Below the pieces are notes generated by a model that did no database searches, was not told where the DNA came from, and saw nothing but the letters and a program-made list of their open reading frames with translations. This document shows positions 1-7,815 of a DNA stretch of 64,000 bases, one piece after another. Origin of the DNA: Streptomyces hoynatensis (lineage in GTDB: Bacteria; Actinomycetota; Actinomycetes; Streptomycetales; Streptomycetaceae); NCBI RefSeq assembly GCF_003626535.1, contig NZ_RBAL01000015.1:62001-126000 (forward strand), in the 5' to 3' direction. The position numbers and the translations under genes were made by a program. Every line of letters starts with the position of its first letter. Position 1 is the first letter of the stretch.

Positions 1-447
1 TACGGACGGGCCTTCCGGCGGGCCCTCGCCCTGACCGTGGGCGGCCTGCTGGTGCTGGCCGGGCTGGCGCTGCTGGTGCTTCCCGGGCCGGGGCTGTTGC
101 TGGTACTGGCCGGTCTCGTGGTCCTGGCGCAGGAGTTCCCCGGCGTGGCGCGTTTCGTGGCCCCGGTGCGGGAGCGCGCCATGAAGGCCGCGGAGGACAG
201 CGTCTCCTCGCCCTGGCGGATCGCGGGTTCCGTGGCGACCGCCCTCGCCCTGGCCGGGGCGGGCGTGGTGTGGGGCCTGGTGCCGGCGCTGCCGTTCAGC
301 GGCTGGAGCACCGGGGTCGCCCTGATGATCTCCTCCGCCCTGCTCTGCGTCCTGCTGGTGTGGAGCAGGCAGCAGGTGCGCGTGCAGCGGGCCCGTGGGG
401 AGCGCCCGCCGTCCGGCCCTGAGCCGCGGGACGGACGGGGGCGCTGA
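1..447 (+). CDS. TIGR02611-like small membrane protein (5' partial)
   Basis: The reading frame is open from the first base, so the start codon lies before the window. The visible 148 residues have a hydrophobic segment ending in a PGPG turn, a second hydrophobic stretch, an amphipathic linker and two further predicted membrane helices, then a basic, Pro/Gly-rich tail. The PGPG turn after the first helix is the hallmark of the actinobacterial TIGR02611 / PGPGW membrane family, whose role is unknown to me. It converges with the lipoprotein gene on the other strand, leaving only 30 bases between the two stops. That gap holds an imperfect GC-rich inverted repeat which could act as a shared terminator, but one arm has a bulge and I do not call it. 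Confidence 0.7.
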   Translation, partial: YGRAFRRALALTVGGLLVLAGLALLVLPGPGLLLVLAGLVVLAQEFPGVARFVAPVRERAMKAAEDSVSSPWRIAGSVATALALAGAGVVWGLVPALPFSGWSTGVALMISSALLCVLLVWSRQQVRVQRARGERPPSGPEPRDGRGR

Positions 448-477
448 GGCCGGGTCGCGGCCCGGGCCGTTGGGGCG

Positions 478-2166
478 TCAGTCCTTGTGCGCCGGCCTCA
501 GGTGCGTGTAGAGGATGGCCTGGTCGGGGTGGCTCCAGGTGGCGGGGAAGGCGTACATGTCCTCCGCCGAGGGCCAGCCGCCGAACTTCTCGGCGTGGAA
601 CTCCGTCGTCGTGCCCGCCGTCAGCAGCGGGATGTAGGGCATGTCCTGCTCGATGCGCGCCTGGATGGCGTCGTAGTGCGCCCGGCGCGCCTCGGTGTCC
701 GCGGGGTCCGTCCGGCGCAGGGCCTCGATGGCCGCGTCGACCTCGGGCACGGAGTAGCGGGAGTAGTTGGTCGAGGCGGACTCGCCCACCTCGGCGGTGT
801 TCTCCGAGCCGAAGAAGTAGCTGTACAGGTAGTACGGGTCGGCGGCCGGGCCCGGGTAGAGGGCGTCGATCAGCAGCTCGAAGTCGCCGCGGGCGCGGGC
901 GTCCAGCATCTCGTTGGCGGAGACCTGCGCCACCGTCAGCTCGATCCCGGCCGCGGCGAGCTGCTCGGTGAGGACGTCGAGGGCGGTGATGTAGTCGTTC
1001 CAGCCGACGACGACCTTGACGGTCAGGGAGAGCCGCTCGCCGTCGCGGGCGTAGAAGCCGTCGCCGTCGCGGGCGTAGCCGGCGCCGGTGAGGATCTCGT
1101 CCACCCGGTCCTGGTCGGCGCTCATCGGGGCGGTCGGGTCCTCCAGCTCGCCGGAGACGAGGGCCGCGTCGCGCTCCGGCAGGGCGAAGCCGGGGGACAC
1201 CTCGCCGCCGGTGTCCTGGAAGGCGAGCGCGTTGAGCTGCTCGCGGTCCATCGCGTAGTAGACGGCGCGCCGGACGGCCGGGTCGGTCTGCGGGCCCTCG
1301 CAGCCGAGGTCCGGGTTGGCGCAGGTGTCGAGCACCGTCTGGTTCATGGGCACGGTGATGGCCTGGTAGCCCGGGTAGTCCTCCTCGACGTGGGCGATGT
1401 CGGGGACGGGCCCGCTGAAGACGTCGACCTGGCCGGCGGACAGGGCGTCCGCGGTCGCCTGGTTGCCCGAGAGCGCGTCGTACCTGACGTGCGTCAGGGC
1501 CGGTTCGCCGCCCCAGTAGCCGGGGTTGGCGGTCAGCGTGAAGGACTGGGGCTTGAACTCGGTCAGCGTGTAGGGGCCGGTGCCCACCGGCTCGTTGACG
1601 GGGTCGGTGCCGGGGTCCTCGATCGCGCTCCAGAGGTGCTCGGGCACGATCCAGATCTTGCCGAGGAGTTGCGGGCCGTCCATGTAGGCCGGCCCCTCGA
1701 AGGAGACGAGGACGTGGGTGGGGTCCACCACCTCGGTGGTGCCGGAGAAGCCGGTGGTGTTGGGCACGCCGCCCGAGGCGAGCAGGTCGAAGGTGAACTT
1801 GACGTCGTCCGCGGTGAACTCCTCGCCGTCCGACCAGGAGACGCCGTCGCGCAGCGTGATCGACAGCTCGGTGCCGTCCTCGTTCCAGGCGTAGTCGGTG
1901 CCGAGCAGCGGGGTGGGCTCCTGGCTCCGGCCGGCGAGGTTGAAGTAGAAGAGCGACTCGAAGATGGTGCCCGAGCCCTCGATGGCGTTCGGCGAGTACG
2001 GGTTGAAGTTGCGCACGTAGTCGCCGTTCTGCCCCGGGACGATCAGCGTGTCGGCCGCCGTGGAGCCGCCGTCGCCGCCCGGGGAGTCCCCGCAGCCGGC
2101 CACCAGCAGCGCGAGGGCGCTCGCGCCGACCACCGCGGCCCGCACCCGTCCGGCTCTCAGGCTCAT
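478..2166 (-). CDS. ABC transporter substrate-binding lipoprotein, family 5 (peptide/nickel type)
   Basis: This 562-residue protein starts with a basic n-region and a hydrophobic core ending in a lipobox (LVAGC, acylated Cys near residue 25). It is therefore predicted to be a membrane-anchored extracellular lipoprotein. The mature part has the SBP_bac_5 layout: a PLLGTDYAWNEDGTELSITL strand region, WSDGEEFTADDVKFTF, and a long C-terminal lobe with YYLYSYFFGS and NYSRYSVPEVDAAI. Family members deliver oligopeptides, or sometimes nickel or glycosides, to ABC permeases. No permease or ATPase gene flanks it in this window, so it is an orphan binding protein and its ligand cannot be named. A good promoter lies about 50 bases upstream. 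Confidence 0.9.
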   Translation of the reverse strand: MSLRAGRVRAAVVGASALALLVAGCGDSPGGDGGSTAADTLIVPGQNGDYVRNFNPYSPNAIEGSGTIFESLFYFNLAGRSQEPTPLLGTDYAWNEDGTELSITLRDGVSWSDGEEFTADDVKFTFDLLASGGVPNTTGFSGTTEVVDPTHVLVSFEGPAYMDGPQLLGKIWIVPEHLWSAIEDPGTDPVNEPVGTGPYTLTEFKPQSFTLTANPGYWGGEPALTHVRYDALSGNQATADALSAGQVDVFSGPVPDIAHVEEDYPGYQAITVPMNQTVLDTCANPDLGCEGPQTDPAVRRAVYYAMDREQLNALAFQDTGGEVSPGFALPERDAALVSGELEDPTAPMSADQDRVDEILTGAGYARDGDGFYARDGERLSLTVKVVVGWNDYITALDVLTEQLAAAGIELTVAQVSANEMLDARARGDFELLIDALYPGPAADPYYLYSYFFGSENTAEVGESASTNYSRYSVPEVDAAIEALRRTDPADTEARRAHYDAIQARIEQDMPYIPLLTAGTTTEFHAEKFGGWPSAEDMYAFPATWSHPDQAILYTHLRPAHKD

Positions 2167-2213
2167 CGCGTATCTCCCGTCGTCGGCCCCGGCGTTGGGG
2201 CGTGGGCGGAAAA

Positions 2214-2242
2214 TTGTTAAGTCGCCAAATGAAGTAAGTCAA
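2214..2242 (-). promoter_or_regulatory. Sigma-70-type promoter of the family 5 lipoprotein gene
   Basis: On the minus strand a TTGACT hexamer (2242-2237) is followed after exactly 17 bases by TAACAA (2219-2214). This lies in a conspicuously AT-rich island in an otherwise GC-rich region. Transcription would begin near 2207, giving a leader of about 40 bases before the ATG at 2166. The call rests on consensus match and position only. Confidence 0.55.
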
Positions 2243-2304
2243 GGGGGTGGAACGCCCCTGGTTTCCGGGCGTCCCAGGGGGACACATCCCTCCCCCGGGG
2301 CCCG

Positions 2305-2421
2305 CCGCGCTACGAGTTCCGCCGCGCCCGGCCCGGGCCCGGCGGAGGGTCAGCGGGCGCCGTCGCGGTACTCGCCGGCGAGAGCCTCGCGGAGCCGGCC
2401 GTGGCGGAACTCGTAGCGCGG
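2305..2421. repeat. 19-bp perfect inverted repeat flanking the 3' end of the NACHT gene
   Basis: Bases 2305-2323 and 2403-2421 are exact reverse complements (19 bp arms, 79-bp loop). The right arm codes for the RYEFRH segment near the C-terminus of the NACHT protein; the left arm lies beyond its stop codon. It could form a long RNA hairpin or mark a small inverted duplication. Confidence 0.8.
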
Positions 2422-4641
2422 GCCGTCCGCCCGCAGGACGCGTTGCCGGTGGGCGTCCCGGAGGAAGCGCATCCCCCGTACGGGGAAACGGAGTTCGCGG
2501 CGCGCGTGGAGCTGGAGGAAGAGCAGCGTGGTACGCCAGTTGTCCGACATGCCGGCCGTCCCGGCGAGCCCGGCAAGCAGGATGTGCCCCGCGCTGCCGA
2601 CCAGGCCCGTTTGCAGGCCGCTGTCCAGGCCGTTGGCGATCCCGTGGGGCAGGCCCACGCACAGCCCGGTGAGCAGGCCGAACACGGCGGCCTGCCGCAG
2701 GTCGAGGGACCAGGAGGTGGGCGGGTCCGTGCGCGGCTCCGGCCGGGCCGAGGGCCGGGCCGCCCCGACGATCAGCGCGGCGGCACAGGCGCTGAAGAGG
2801 CCGGCCTCAAGACCGGCGGCCAGGCCGTTGCCCAGCCAGTAGGCCACCCCGACGGGCAGCCCCGTGGTGCATCCGGAGGCCAGGGCCAGGCGGGCCGGCG
2901 GGAGGCTCCACCGCGACCGCCTCGCCGGCCGCTCGCGCGCCGAGTCGAAGACGGCCGTGAGCCCGGCCACCAGCCCGGCGGCCGCCCCGTAGAGGTGGTC
3001 CGTCATGTTGCCCGCGGTGATCGCGACGCCGAGGCCGACGACCGCGCCGACCCCGGGGTTGCCCGTGGAGACGAGGGTGCGGCCGGGCCCGCCGGGCCGG
3101 GCCGGGCGGCGGGGGCGCGGGCCGCGGCTCTCCGAGAGGGCGCCGACTGCGGTGCCGAAGGTCAGTCCGAGGGCCCCGGTGTACAGGGCCCCGAATCGGG
3201 CGCCGCTCCTGCCGAACGTCGCGTAGTCCCCGGCGGGCCCGTAGGTCACCGCGCCGACGAGCACCCCGGCGAGCATGCCGATCACCCCGATCGCCAGCAC
3301 CCGCGGCCAGGCCGGCGCCCACCAGTGCATCCGCCGCCAGTCCAGGCCCTCCCTGCGGCCTTCGGACAGCCGGTGGGCGAGGTAGCCGAGCCAGCGCCTG
3401 ACGTCGGCCTGGTGGTAGCCGGGGCCCCCGGACGAGCGGGCGGTGGGGCCGGAGGGGTCTGCGGGGTAGGCGATCTCCAGGAAACGCCGCAGCAGGAACG
3501 CCTCGACCGCGGCCCGGTCGGCGAACTCCCGGGTGAGCAACTCGGCGACCTCATCGGTGCCCCCGGCGTAGGTGTCCCGCACCAGCGTCAGCAGCAGCGG
3601 GGAGCCGAGCGCCTGGGCGAGGGGGCCCGCCGGCCGCCGCCGCAGGTCCGTCATCAGCCGCCGCCACGCCTCGGGGACGGGATCGGCCGCGTATTCGGTG
3701 AGGAACCGCACCGCGTCCTCGGTCTCCACCGGGGCGAGTTCGAGAACGGCCGCGCCGTGCAGTCTTTCCCTGGTGACCGCATCGGCGAACTCCTCGGTAC
3801 GGGAGAACAGCAGCAGCCGGAAGGGGAGGCGCCGGTTCAGCCTTGCGATGGCCGCGCGCCGCAACGGGGCGTCCATCTCGTCGAAGCCGTCGAGGAAGAG
3901 TGCGATCCGGCCGCTGTTCACCAGTTCCCGCGCGGTGCGGGCGTTGAGCCAGCGGAAGTCGGCGCGGAGCCGGTCGGCGACCCAGTCGGCGATCTCCTCC
4001 TCCGCCGGATTCCACTCGCGGGCCGAAAGCAGCACCGGCACCGGCACCCGCGCCCCGGCTCCGGCGTCCAGCGCGCGGCGCCGCTTCAGCGCCTCCCAGG
4101 CGGTCAGCAGCGCCGCGTCCGACTTGCCGTCGCCCGCGCCGCCCAGCAGCACGACCCGGCCGGAACGCAGCCCGGCGTACACGGAGTACAGGCCGCCGGC
4201 CACCTCGCCCCGGCGCAGCGCGCCGGCCTCGGCGGCGGGGACCCCGGGGAGCGGGGGGAACGCGTCGTCCCTGAGCACCGAGTCCATCGAGTCCTTCACC
4301 GGCCGCGACGTCCAGGCCCAGGGCACCCGGATGGGACTGGGCAGCACCTTGCGGTTGCGGGCCTCCTCGTCCCACTGGTCCCACCTGTCCCGGGCGAGGT
4401 CCTCGGCCGCCCGGTCCACCGCGTCCCCGGCGGGCCTGCGCTCGGCCTGGGCGGCGTTCTGCCGGAAGGTCAGCCAGGACAGGTACGACATCGGCAGCGC
4501 GGCGACGGTGGCCACCGCCGTCTCGTGGAGGTCGTAGGCGCGGGCCAGCAGCAGGGAGCCGGAGAGCGCGACCAGCGTCAGCAGTCCGTAGACCAGTCCG
4601 GCGCGCTGGAGCCACGGGATGTCCGCCTGCCGCGTCTGCAC
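2350..4641 (-). CDS. NACHT-domain STAND NTPase with membrane segments
   Basis: This 763-residue protein has two hydrophobic helices at about 13-33 and 41-58, then a charged linker. A NACHT-type P-loop NTPase domain follows: Walker A GGAGDGKS at about 167-174 and a hydrophobic Walker B ending LDGFDEMD at about 250-257. A FSRTEEF sensor-like segment comes next, then a helical region. The C-terminal half (about 430-700) is a Gly/Ala/Leu-rich series of predicted membrane helices with repeated GL motifs, and the tail has FRHGRLREALA. NACHT proteins are signal-transducing switch ATPases; several bacterial ones defend against phage. Membrane-anchored forms like this are common in Streptomyces but their job is not established. 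No effector or partner gene is adjacent, so defence is only a possibility. Confidence 0.85.
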   Translation of the reverse strand: MQTRQADIPWLQRAGLVYGLLTLVALSGSLLLARAYDLHETAVATVAALPMSYLSWLTFRQNAAQAERRPAGDAVDRAAEDLARDRWDQWDEEARNRKVLPSPIRVPWAWTSRPVKDSMDSVLRDDAFPPLPGVPAAEAGALRRGEVAGGLYSVYAGLRSGRVVLLGGAGDGKSDAALLTAWEALKRRRALDAGAGARVPVPVLLSAREWNPAEEEIADWVADRLRADFRWLNARTARELVNSGRIALFLDGFDEMDAPLRRAAIARLNRRLPFRLLLFSRTEEFADAVTRERLHGAAVLELAPVETEDAVRFLTEYAADPVPEAWRRLMTDLRRRPAGPLAQALGSPLLLTLVRDTYAGGTDEVAELLTREFADRAAVEAFLLRRFLEIAYPADPSGPTARSSGGPGYHQADVRRWLGYLAHRLSEGRREGLDWRRMHWWAPAWPRVLAIGVIGMLAGVLVGAVTYGPAGDYATFGRSGARFGALYTGALGLTFGTAVGALSESRGPRPRRPARPGGPGRTLVSTGNPGVGAVVGLGVAITAGNMTDHLYGAAAGLVAGLTAVFDSARERPARRSRWSLPPARLALASGCTTGLPVGVAYWLGNGLAAGLEAGLFSACAAALIVGAARPSARPEPRTDPPTSWSLDLRQAAVFGLLTGLCVGLPHGIANGLDSGLQTGLVGSAGHILLAGLAGTAGMSDNWRTTLLFLQLHARRELRFPVRGMRFLRDAHRQRVLRADGPRYEFRHGRLREALAGEYRDGAR

Positions 4642-4972
4642 ACTTTGCCCCCGCCCTCGCGACCGTCGCCCGGCGATGAGGCTGCGTCAGGGGTCGTGGC
4701 CGTCCGCCCGGCCCGGTGCACACCCACCTACCTCGCTCATGGTGTCACGCACATGACTGGTTGTGAAGCCCATGCAACTCGCCCTGGGCTGCCCGGAGTT
4801 CGGGCCGCCGGGCGCCCGGCCCCGGCGCGGTGGGCGGGCCGCGGCGGCGGTGCCGCGGCGGCGTCCGCGCCCCCCTCGGGCCGTGTGCGGACGCCGCCGG
4901 GCGCCGGCCGGTCTCCCTCCGGCCGGCTTCGGGGGCGGTGGGGCCCGGCGGCCTCCCGCCGGGCTTCACCGC
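4642..4972. other. Intergenic region without a recognised gene
   Basis: This stretch separates the NACHT gene (start 4641) from the broken small gene (stop 4973), both leftward. It should hold the NACHT promoter, but I see no convincing -35/-10 pair. It contains two GC-rich hairpins: an 8-bp-stem palindrome around 4908-4930 and the terminator-like one at 4944-4963. Longer open frames here show no protein-like composition. Confidence 0.5.
4944..4963 (-). terminator. Hairpin terminator candidate after the broken small gene
   Basis: CCCGGCGG and CCGCCGGG form a perfect 8-bp stem with a 4-base loop, 9 bases beyond the minus-strand stop codon at 4973. There is no U-tract, as is usual for GC-rich actinobacterial terminators. 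Confidence 0.5.
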
Positions 4973-5421
4973 TCAGGCGAGGAGCGCGTCGCGCACGGAG
5001 GCGAACGCCTCGTACTCCTCCCTCTGGTCGACCGGCAGCTGGTAAAAGCCCGCGGCGATCTTCGGCACCGAGGGCAGGATGGTGAAGCGGAAGGTGCGGC
5101 CCTCCGTGGTCTGGAGCACGAAACGCCCCTGGAGATCCCGCTTCTTCGCCGAGGCGAGCGTGGCCTTGTCCACGCGGAGTCCACGCGGATCGGCGTGTCG
5201 GCGAGGTAGCGGTCGCTGTCCTCGCCGATGGGGAGGATGACCAGGTCGGTCTCGCCCGGCCTGAAGCCGATGACGAAGTTGGCGACCGTGGTGCGCGTGA
5301 AGACGAGGTAGTTGGCCGTCTTGATCTGCGCCGCGTACAGCTTGGTGTAGGAGGCGCCGTCGGGCACCGTCTGGTCGAACACGGCGTGGACGGCCCGCTT
5401 GATCTCTTCCTTGGTGGGCAA
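4973..5421 (-). pseudogene. Small conserved-looking gene frameshifted by an 11-bp tandem duplication
   Basis: Two pieces of one protein lie in different frames. The 5' piece begins at a TTG codon (5421) preceded by GGGAG at normal spacing and reads PTKEEIKRAVHAVF through ADTPIRVD. The 3' piece reads DKATLASAKKRDLQGRF to RDALLA and stops at 4973. They are separated by an exact tandem duplication of 11 bp (GTCCACGCGGA at 5168-5178 and 5179-5189). Deleting one copy restores a single frame of about 145 residues running RVDKATLA across the junction. The restored protein has a helical N-terminus and a beta-rich middle (NYLVFTRTTVANFVIGF, VILPIGEDSDRYLADTPI). I do not recognise the family; no signal peptide or membrane helix is visible. 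The two halves retain coding character, so the lesion looks recent. Confidence 0.75.
5168..5189. repeat. Exact 11-bp tandem duplication (GTCCACGCGGA x2)
   Basis: Two adjacent identical copies of GTCCACGCGGA occupy 5168-5178 and 5179-5189. Because 11 is not a multiple of 3 the duplication breaks the gene it lies in, and removing one copy restores the frame exactly. Confidence 0.95.
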
Positions 5422-5580
5422 GGTCTCCCTCTTCTGTGGTCCCGGTCGAACCCGGCGGTTCTTCCGTGCGGTCGGTGAGGTGGACGGTGCGCGCGCCGCG
5501 GCGGGCGCGCGGGGCGCGGCCGCCGGGGGGCGCGGGGTGGTGCTTCGCCGTGGGGGGTGCGGGGTGGGTCGGCGTCTCCG

Positions 5581-5610
5581 GCGGGCGGCCGGGGTTGCCC
5601 GGCCGCCCGC
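5581..5610 (-). terminator. Strong hairpin terminator of the TetR gene
   Basis: Bases 5581-5593 and 5598-5610 form a perfect 13-bp GC stem with a 4-base loop. It starts 10 bases beyond the minus-strand stop of the TetR gene at 5621. No U-tract follows. Confidence 0.7.
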
Positions 5611-5620
5611 GGGGGCGGGT

Positions 5621-6286
5621 TCAGGCCTCCGGCCTGGCGGCGCGCAGCCTGATCGGGCCGGTGCGCTCGGCGAACAGCGGCTGTGGCTCCGGGAGCCGGT
5701 AGAGCCGGTACAGGTGACGACGGGCGTCCTCAAGCGGGTAGGTGTCCTCGTAGACGGCGAGCTTGAACGTCACGCCTTCCAGGACGCTGCGGAACATGAC
5801 GTGTTCGAGCGCCGGGTCCTCGGCGCCGCGCGCGGCGAACAGCGACTCGACCGCGGCCTCGGCGGCCGCGACGCGCTCCGCGGAGGCGGTCTCCACCTCC
5901 GCGAACACCGAGCGCGCCGAGGGCTGCACCATCAGGGCCAGCATCAGCCTGGTGACGGAGAGGTTCGCCCCGGCGCCGGTCAGCACGCCGTCGATCAGGC
6001 GGGCGAGGCCGCGTTCGGGGTCCTCCTCCTCGCCGGCGCTGATCATCAGGCCGCAGATCTGGTCGAGCCAGGCCGCGAAGACCGAGGCGAGCAGGTCGCG
6101 TTTGGTCGAGAAGTAGTAGCTGGCCAGGCCCTGCGAGACGCCCGCGGCCCTGGTGACGGCGGAGAGCGAGGTCGCCTCGAACCCGCGCTGGGCGAAGAGT
6201 TCGAGCGCCGCGGCGGTGATCCGGGCGCGCGACTGCTCGCGCATCAGCTTGTTCTGCACGGGATCGCGGGGAGACAACGCCCTCAC
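5621..6286 (-). CDS. TetR-family transcriptional regulator
   Basis: This 221-residue protein has the TetR N-terminal DNA-binding domain at about residues 18-66: ITAAALELFAQRGFEATSL, then the recognition helix region GVSQGLASYYFSTKRDLL. A helical ligand-binding domain of no specific recognised subfamily follows. ATG at 6286 gives a short N-terminal extension; MREQ 14 residues further in is an alternative. A perfect palindrome lies just upstream of the start (6292-6311), as expected for an autoregulated repressor. Downstream is a 13-bp-stem terminator, so the gene is monocistronic. No obvious target gene is divergently transcribed: the nearest rightward frame, at 6503, looks like a fragment. 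Confidence 0.9.
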   Translation of the reverse strand: MRALSPRDPVQNKLMREQSRARITAAALELFAQRGFEATSLSAVTRAAGVSQGLASYYFSTKRDLLASVFAAWLDQICGLMISAGEEEDPERGLARLIDGVLTGAGANLSVTRLMLALMVQPSARSVFAEVETASAERVAAAEAAVESLFAARGAEDPALEHVMFRSVLEGVTFKLAVYEDTYPLEDARRHLYRLYRLPEPQPLFAERTGPIRLRAARPEA

Positions 6287-6291
6287 TCCTG

Positions 6292-6311
6292 TTGACTGTT
6301 CAGACAGTCAA
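6292..6311. promoter_or_regulatory. Palindromic operator for the TetR regulator
   Basis: TTGACTGTTCAGACAGTCAA has perfect 8-bp arms (TTGACTGT/ACAGTCAA) around a 4-base centre. It starts 6 bases upstream of the ATG of the TetR gene. Size, symmetry and position fit TetR autorepression; the TTGACT part may also be a promoter element. Confidence 0.7.
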
Positions 6312-6502
6312 TGAATACACCAGGCGGGCTCGCGCGCACAAGCGGCGGTGGGCGGGACGGCGCGTCAACTCGCCTTTGCGGCACGGGGGTTCGGATACGA
6401 GGGCCCGCCGGGCCCCACCACGTCGCACACTCCCGCTCATGCATGAAGAATGATGCACACTTCTTATTGATCGCGCGCCACGTTGGCGTTTTCTCGTGAC
6501 TC

Positions 6503-6754
6503 TTGTTCGCCGTCCTCGACGGCATGACCGGGGCGCCCCGCGCCCTCTGCCCGAACGGCGACCACGACGAGCTGATCGTCTTCACCACCGACCGGCCCAC
6601 CGGCACCAGGCTGTACACGCCGGCGCAGAACCCCGCCCACCGGAACGCGATGACCCTCCACGGGGACATGCAGTCGCACGAGCCGGACTACTTCCTCGGC
6701 GAGGGCATGGCCGGGCCGCCCCGCCCGAACATCCGCTACGTGACCGGAGGCTGA
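6503..6754 (+). pseudogene. Short frame, probably the 3' remnant of a lost gene
   Basis: The 83-residue frame begins at a TTG directly after an in-frame stop and has no ribosome binding site. Its composition is nonetheless protein-like: GDHDELIVFTTDRPTGTRLY, NPAHRNAMTLHGDMQSHEPD, YFLGEGMAG. Its last 19 bases overlap the 3' end of the convergent Rieske gene. I do not recognise the family. The simplest reading is the tail of a gene whose 5' part has been deleted; a genuine small gene is less likely. Confidence 0.35.
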
Positions 6755-7815
6755 GCCTCCGCGCCGCCGGGACCACCGGGCCGCCGCCCCGCTCCGCCGG
6801 GGAGGCGGCCCGCGCGCCGCAGGGTCCAGCGGCGTTCGGCATACGCCAGGTCGTCGCGCCACAGCCGCCCCGAGGCGGCGCGCAGCAGGGGCCGCAGCAC
6901 GGGCGCCGCGGCGCGTACCGCGGCGAAGCCGCGCCAGTCCGAGACGGCCACGACGGCCTCGGTCACGAGGGTGACGGGAGTGGCGGCGCCCGCCGGGGTG
7001 AGGGGCGTGGCGTGGGTTTCCACCACCGAGCCGGCCCCGGTGCCCTCGACGATCCGCATCACGACGGTGCGCGGACCCGGCGCGGCGAACTCGGCCCGCA
7101 CCGGCACCACCGCCGGGCCGGCCAGCCGGAAGGAGACGTCCACGGCGAACTCCACGGGGAACTCCCCGCACCCGGGCCCGCCCGCCGGGTCGGCCTCCTC
7201 GCCCGGGTCCTGCACCACCGAGAGGTCGGTGAAGGAGTAGGGGTGGAGCCAGGCGCCGTGCCAGGGGTCGAGGCGGTTGGCCAGCACGTCCTCGGGCTCG
7301 CAGCGCCCCCGCCCGGCGTACACCGCCGCCACGCCCCCCGCGGGCCTGGGCGGGCAGGGCGGGCGTTCCGTGGGCGGTTCGGCGCCCACCCGGTCCAGCC
7401 GCACCCACAGCAGCAGCCCGTCGTCGTGGGCGGGCCACGGCGCCCAGCCCGCGAACCGGCGGCCGTCGAGGGCGAGTCCGTGCCAGTGGCACAGCAGGCG
7501 CCCGTCCCTGACCGCCGCCCGGCGCAGCGGCGCCCCCAGGTGGGGGCAGGCGCCAGGGCCCGCGAGCGGCCGTCCGCGGGCGTCGCGCCACAGGACGAGT
7601 TCGGTGCCCGCGACGGTGCGGCCGAGCGGCCCGTCCGGCCGCAGCTCCCGCGAGGCGCCGACGACGTACCAGTTGCCGGCGGGGCGGGCCTGCGCGCGGG
7701 CGAGGGCGGCCCCGATCGCGGCGGGGGCCGCCTCCCGCCAGGTCGGCCGCTGCCGTTCCCAGGGGGTCGGGCCCCGCCGCAGGCGCAGCGGGAGGCGGCG
7801 CGGACCGGGGCTCAC
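6736..7815 (-). CDS. Rieske [2Fe-2S] protein of the carotenoid locus (DUF5914-like)
   Basis: This 359-residue protein carries a Rieske domain at about residues 45-120. The two cluster-binding motifs are CPHLGAPL (Cys-X-His) and CHWHGL (Cys-X2-His). The remaining two thirds resembles the hydrophobic-pocket half of Rieske oxygenases (DPWHGAWLHPYSF, FRLAGPAVVPVRAEF). I see no clear 2-His-1-Asp iron site, so whether it oxygenates a substrate or only transfers electrons is open. It is the last gene of the leftward crtI-crtB unit, with its start 4 bases inside crtB, so it should act on a carotenoid or in its desaturation or ring chemistry. Proteins of this kind (DUF5914) sit in many Streptomyces carotenoid clusters; that comparison is from memory. 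Confidence 0.8.
   Translation of the reverse strand: MSPGPRRLPLRLRRGPTPWERQRPTWREAAPAAIGAALARAQARPAGNWYVVGASRELRPDGPLGRTVAGTELVLWRDARGRPLAGPGACPHLGAPLRRAAVRDGRLLCHWHGLALDGRRFAGWAPWPAHDDGLLLWVRLDRVGAEPPTERPPCPPRPAGGVAAVYAGRGRCEPEDVLANRLDPWHGAWLHPYSFTDLSVVQDPGEEADPAGGPGCGEFPVEFAVDVSFRLAGPAVVPVRAEFAAPGPRTVVMRIVEGTGAGSVVETHATPLTPAGAATPVTLVTEAVVAVSDWRGFAAVRAAAPVLRPLLRAASGRLWRDDLAYAERRWTLRRAGRLPGGAGRRPGGPGGAEAQPPVT

Noticed and set aside
448..477. Terminator between the first two genes
   Set aside because: The GC-rich inverted repeat is imperfect with a bulge and a short stem, too weak to call.
2401..5085. Long rightward open frame antisense to the NACHT gene
   Set aside because: Composition is Arg/Gly/Pro-rich without motifs, while the opposite strand has clear NACHT motifs and codon bias.
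4966..5733. 255-codon minus-strand frame as one gene
   Set aside because: Only the segment up to the 11-bp duplication is protein-like; its N-terminal extension is GC-driven low complexity and its C-terminal part is the wrong frame after the duplication.
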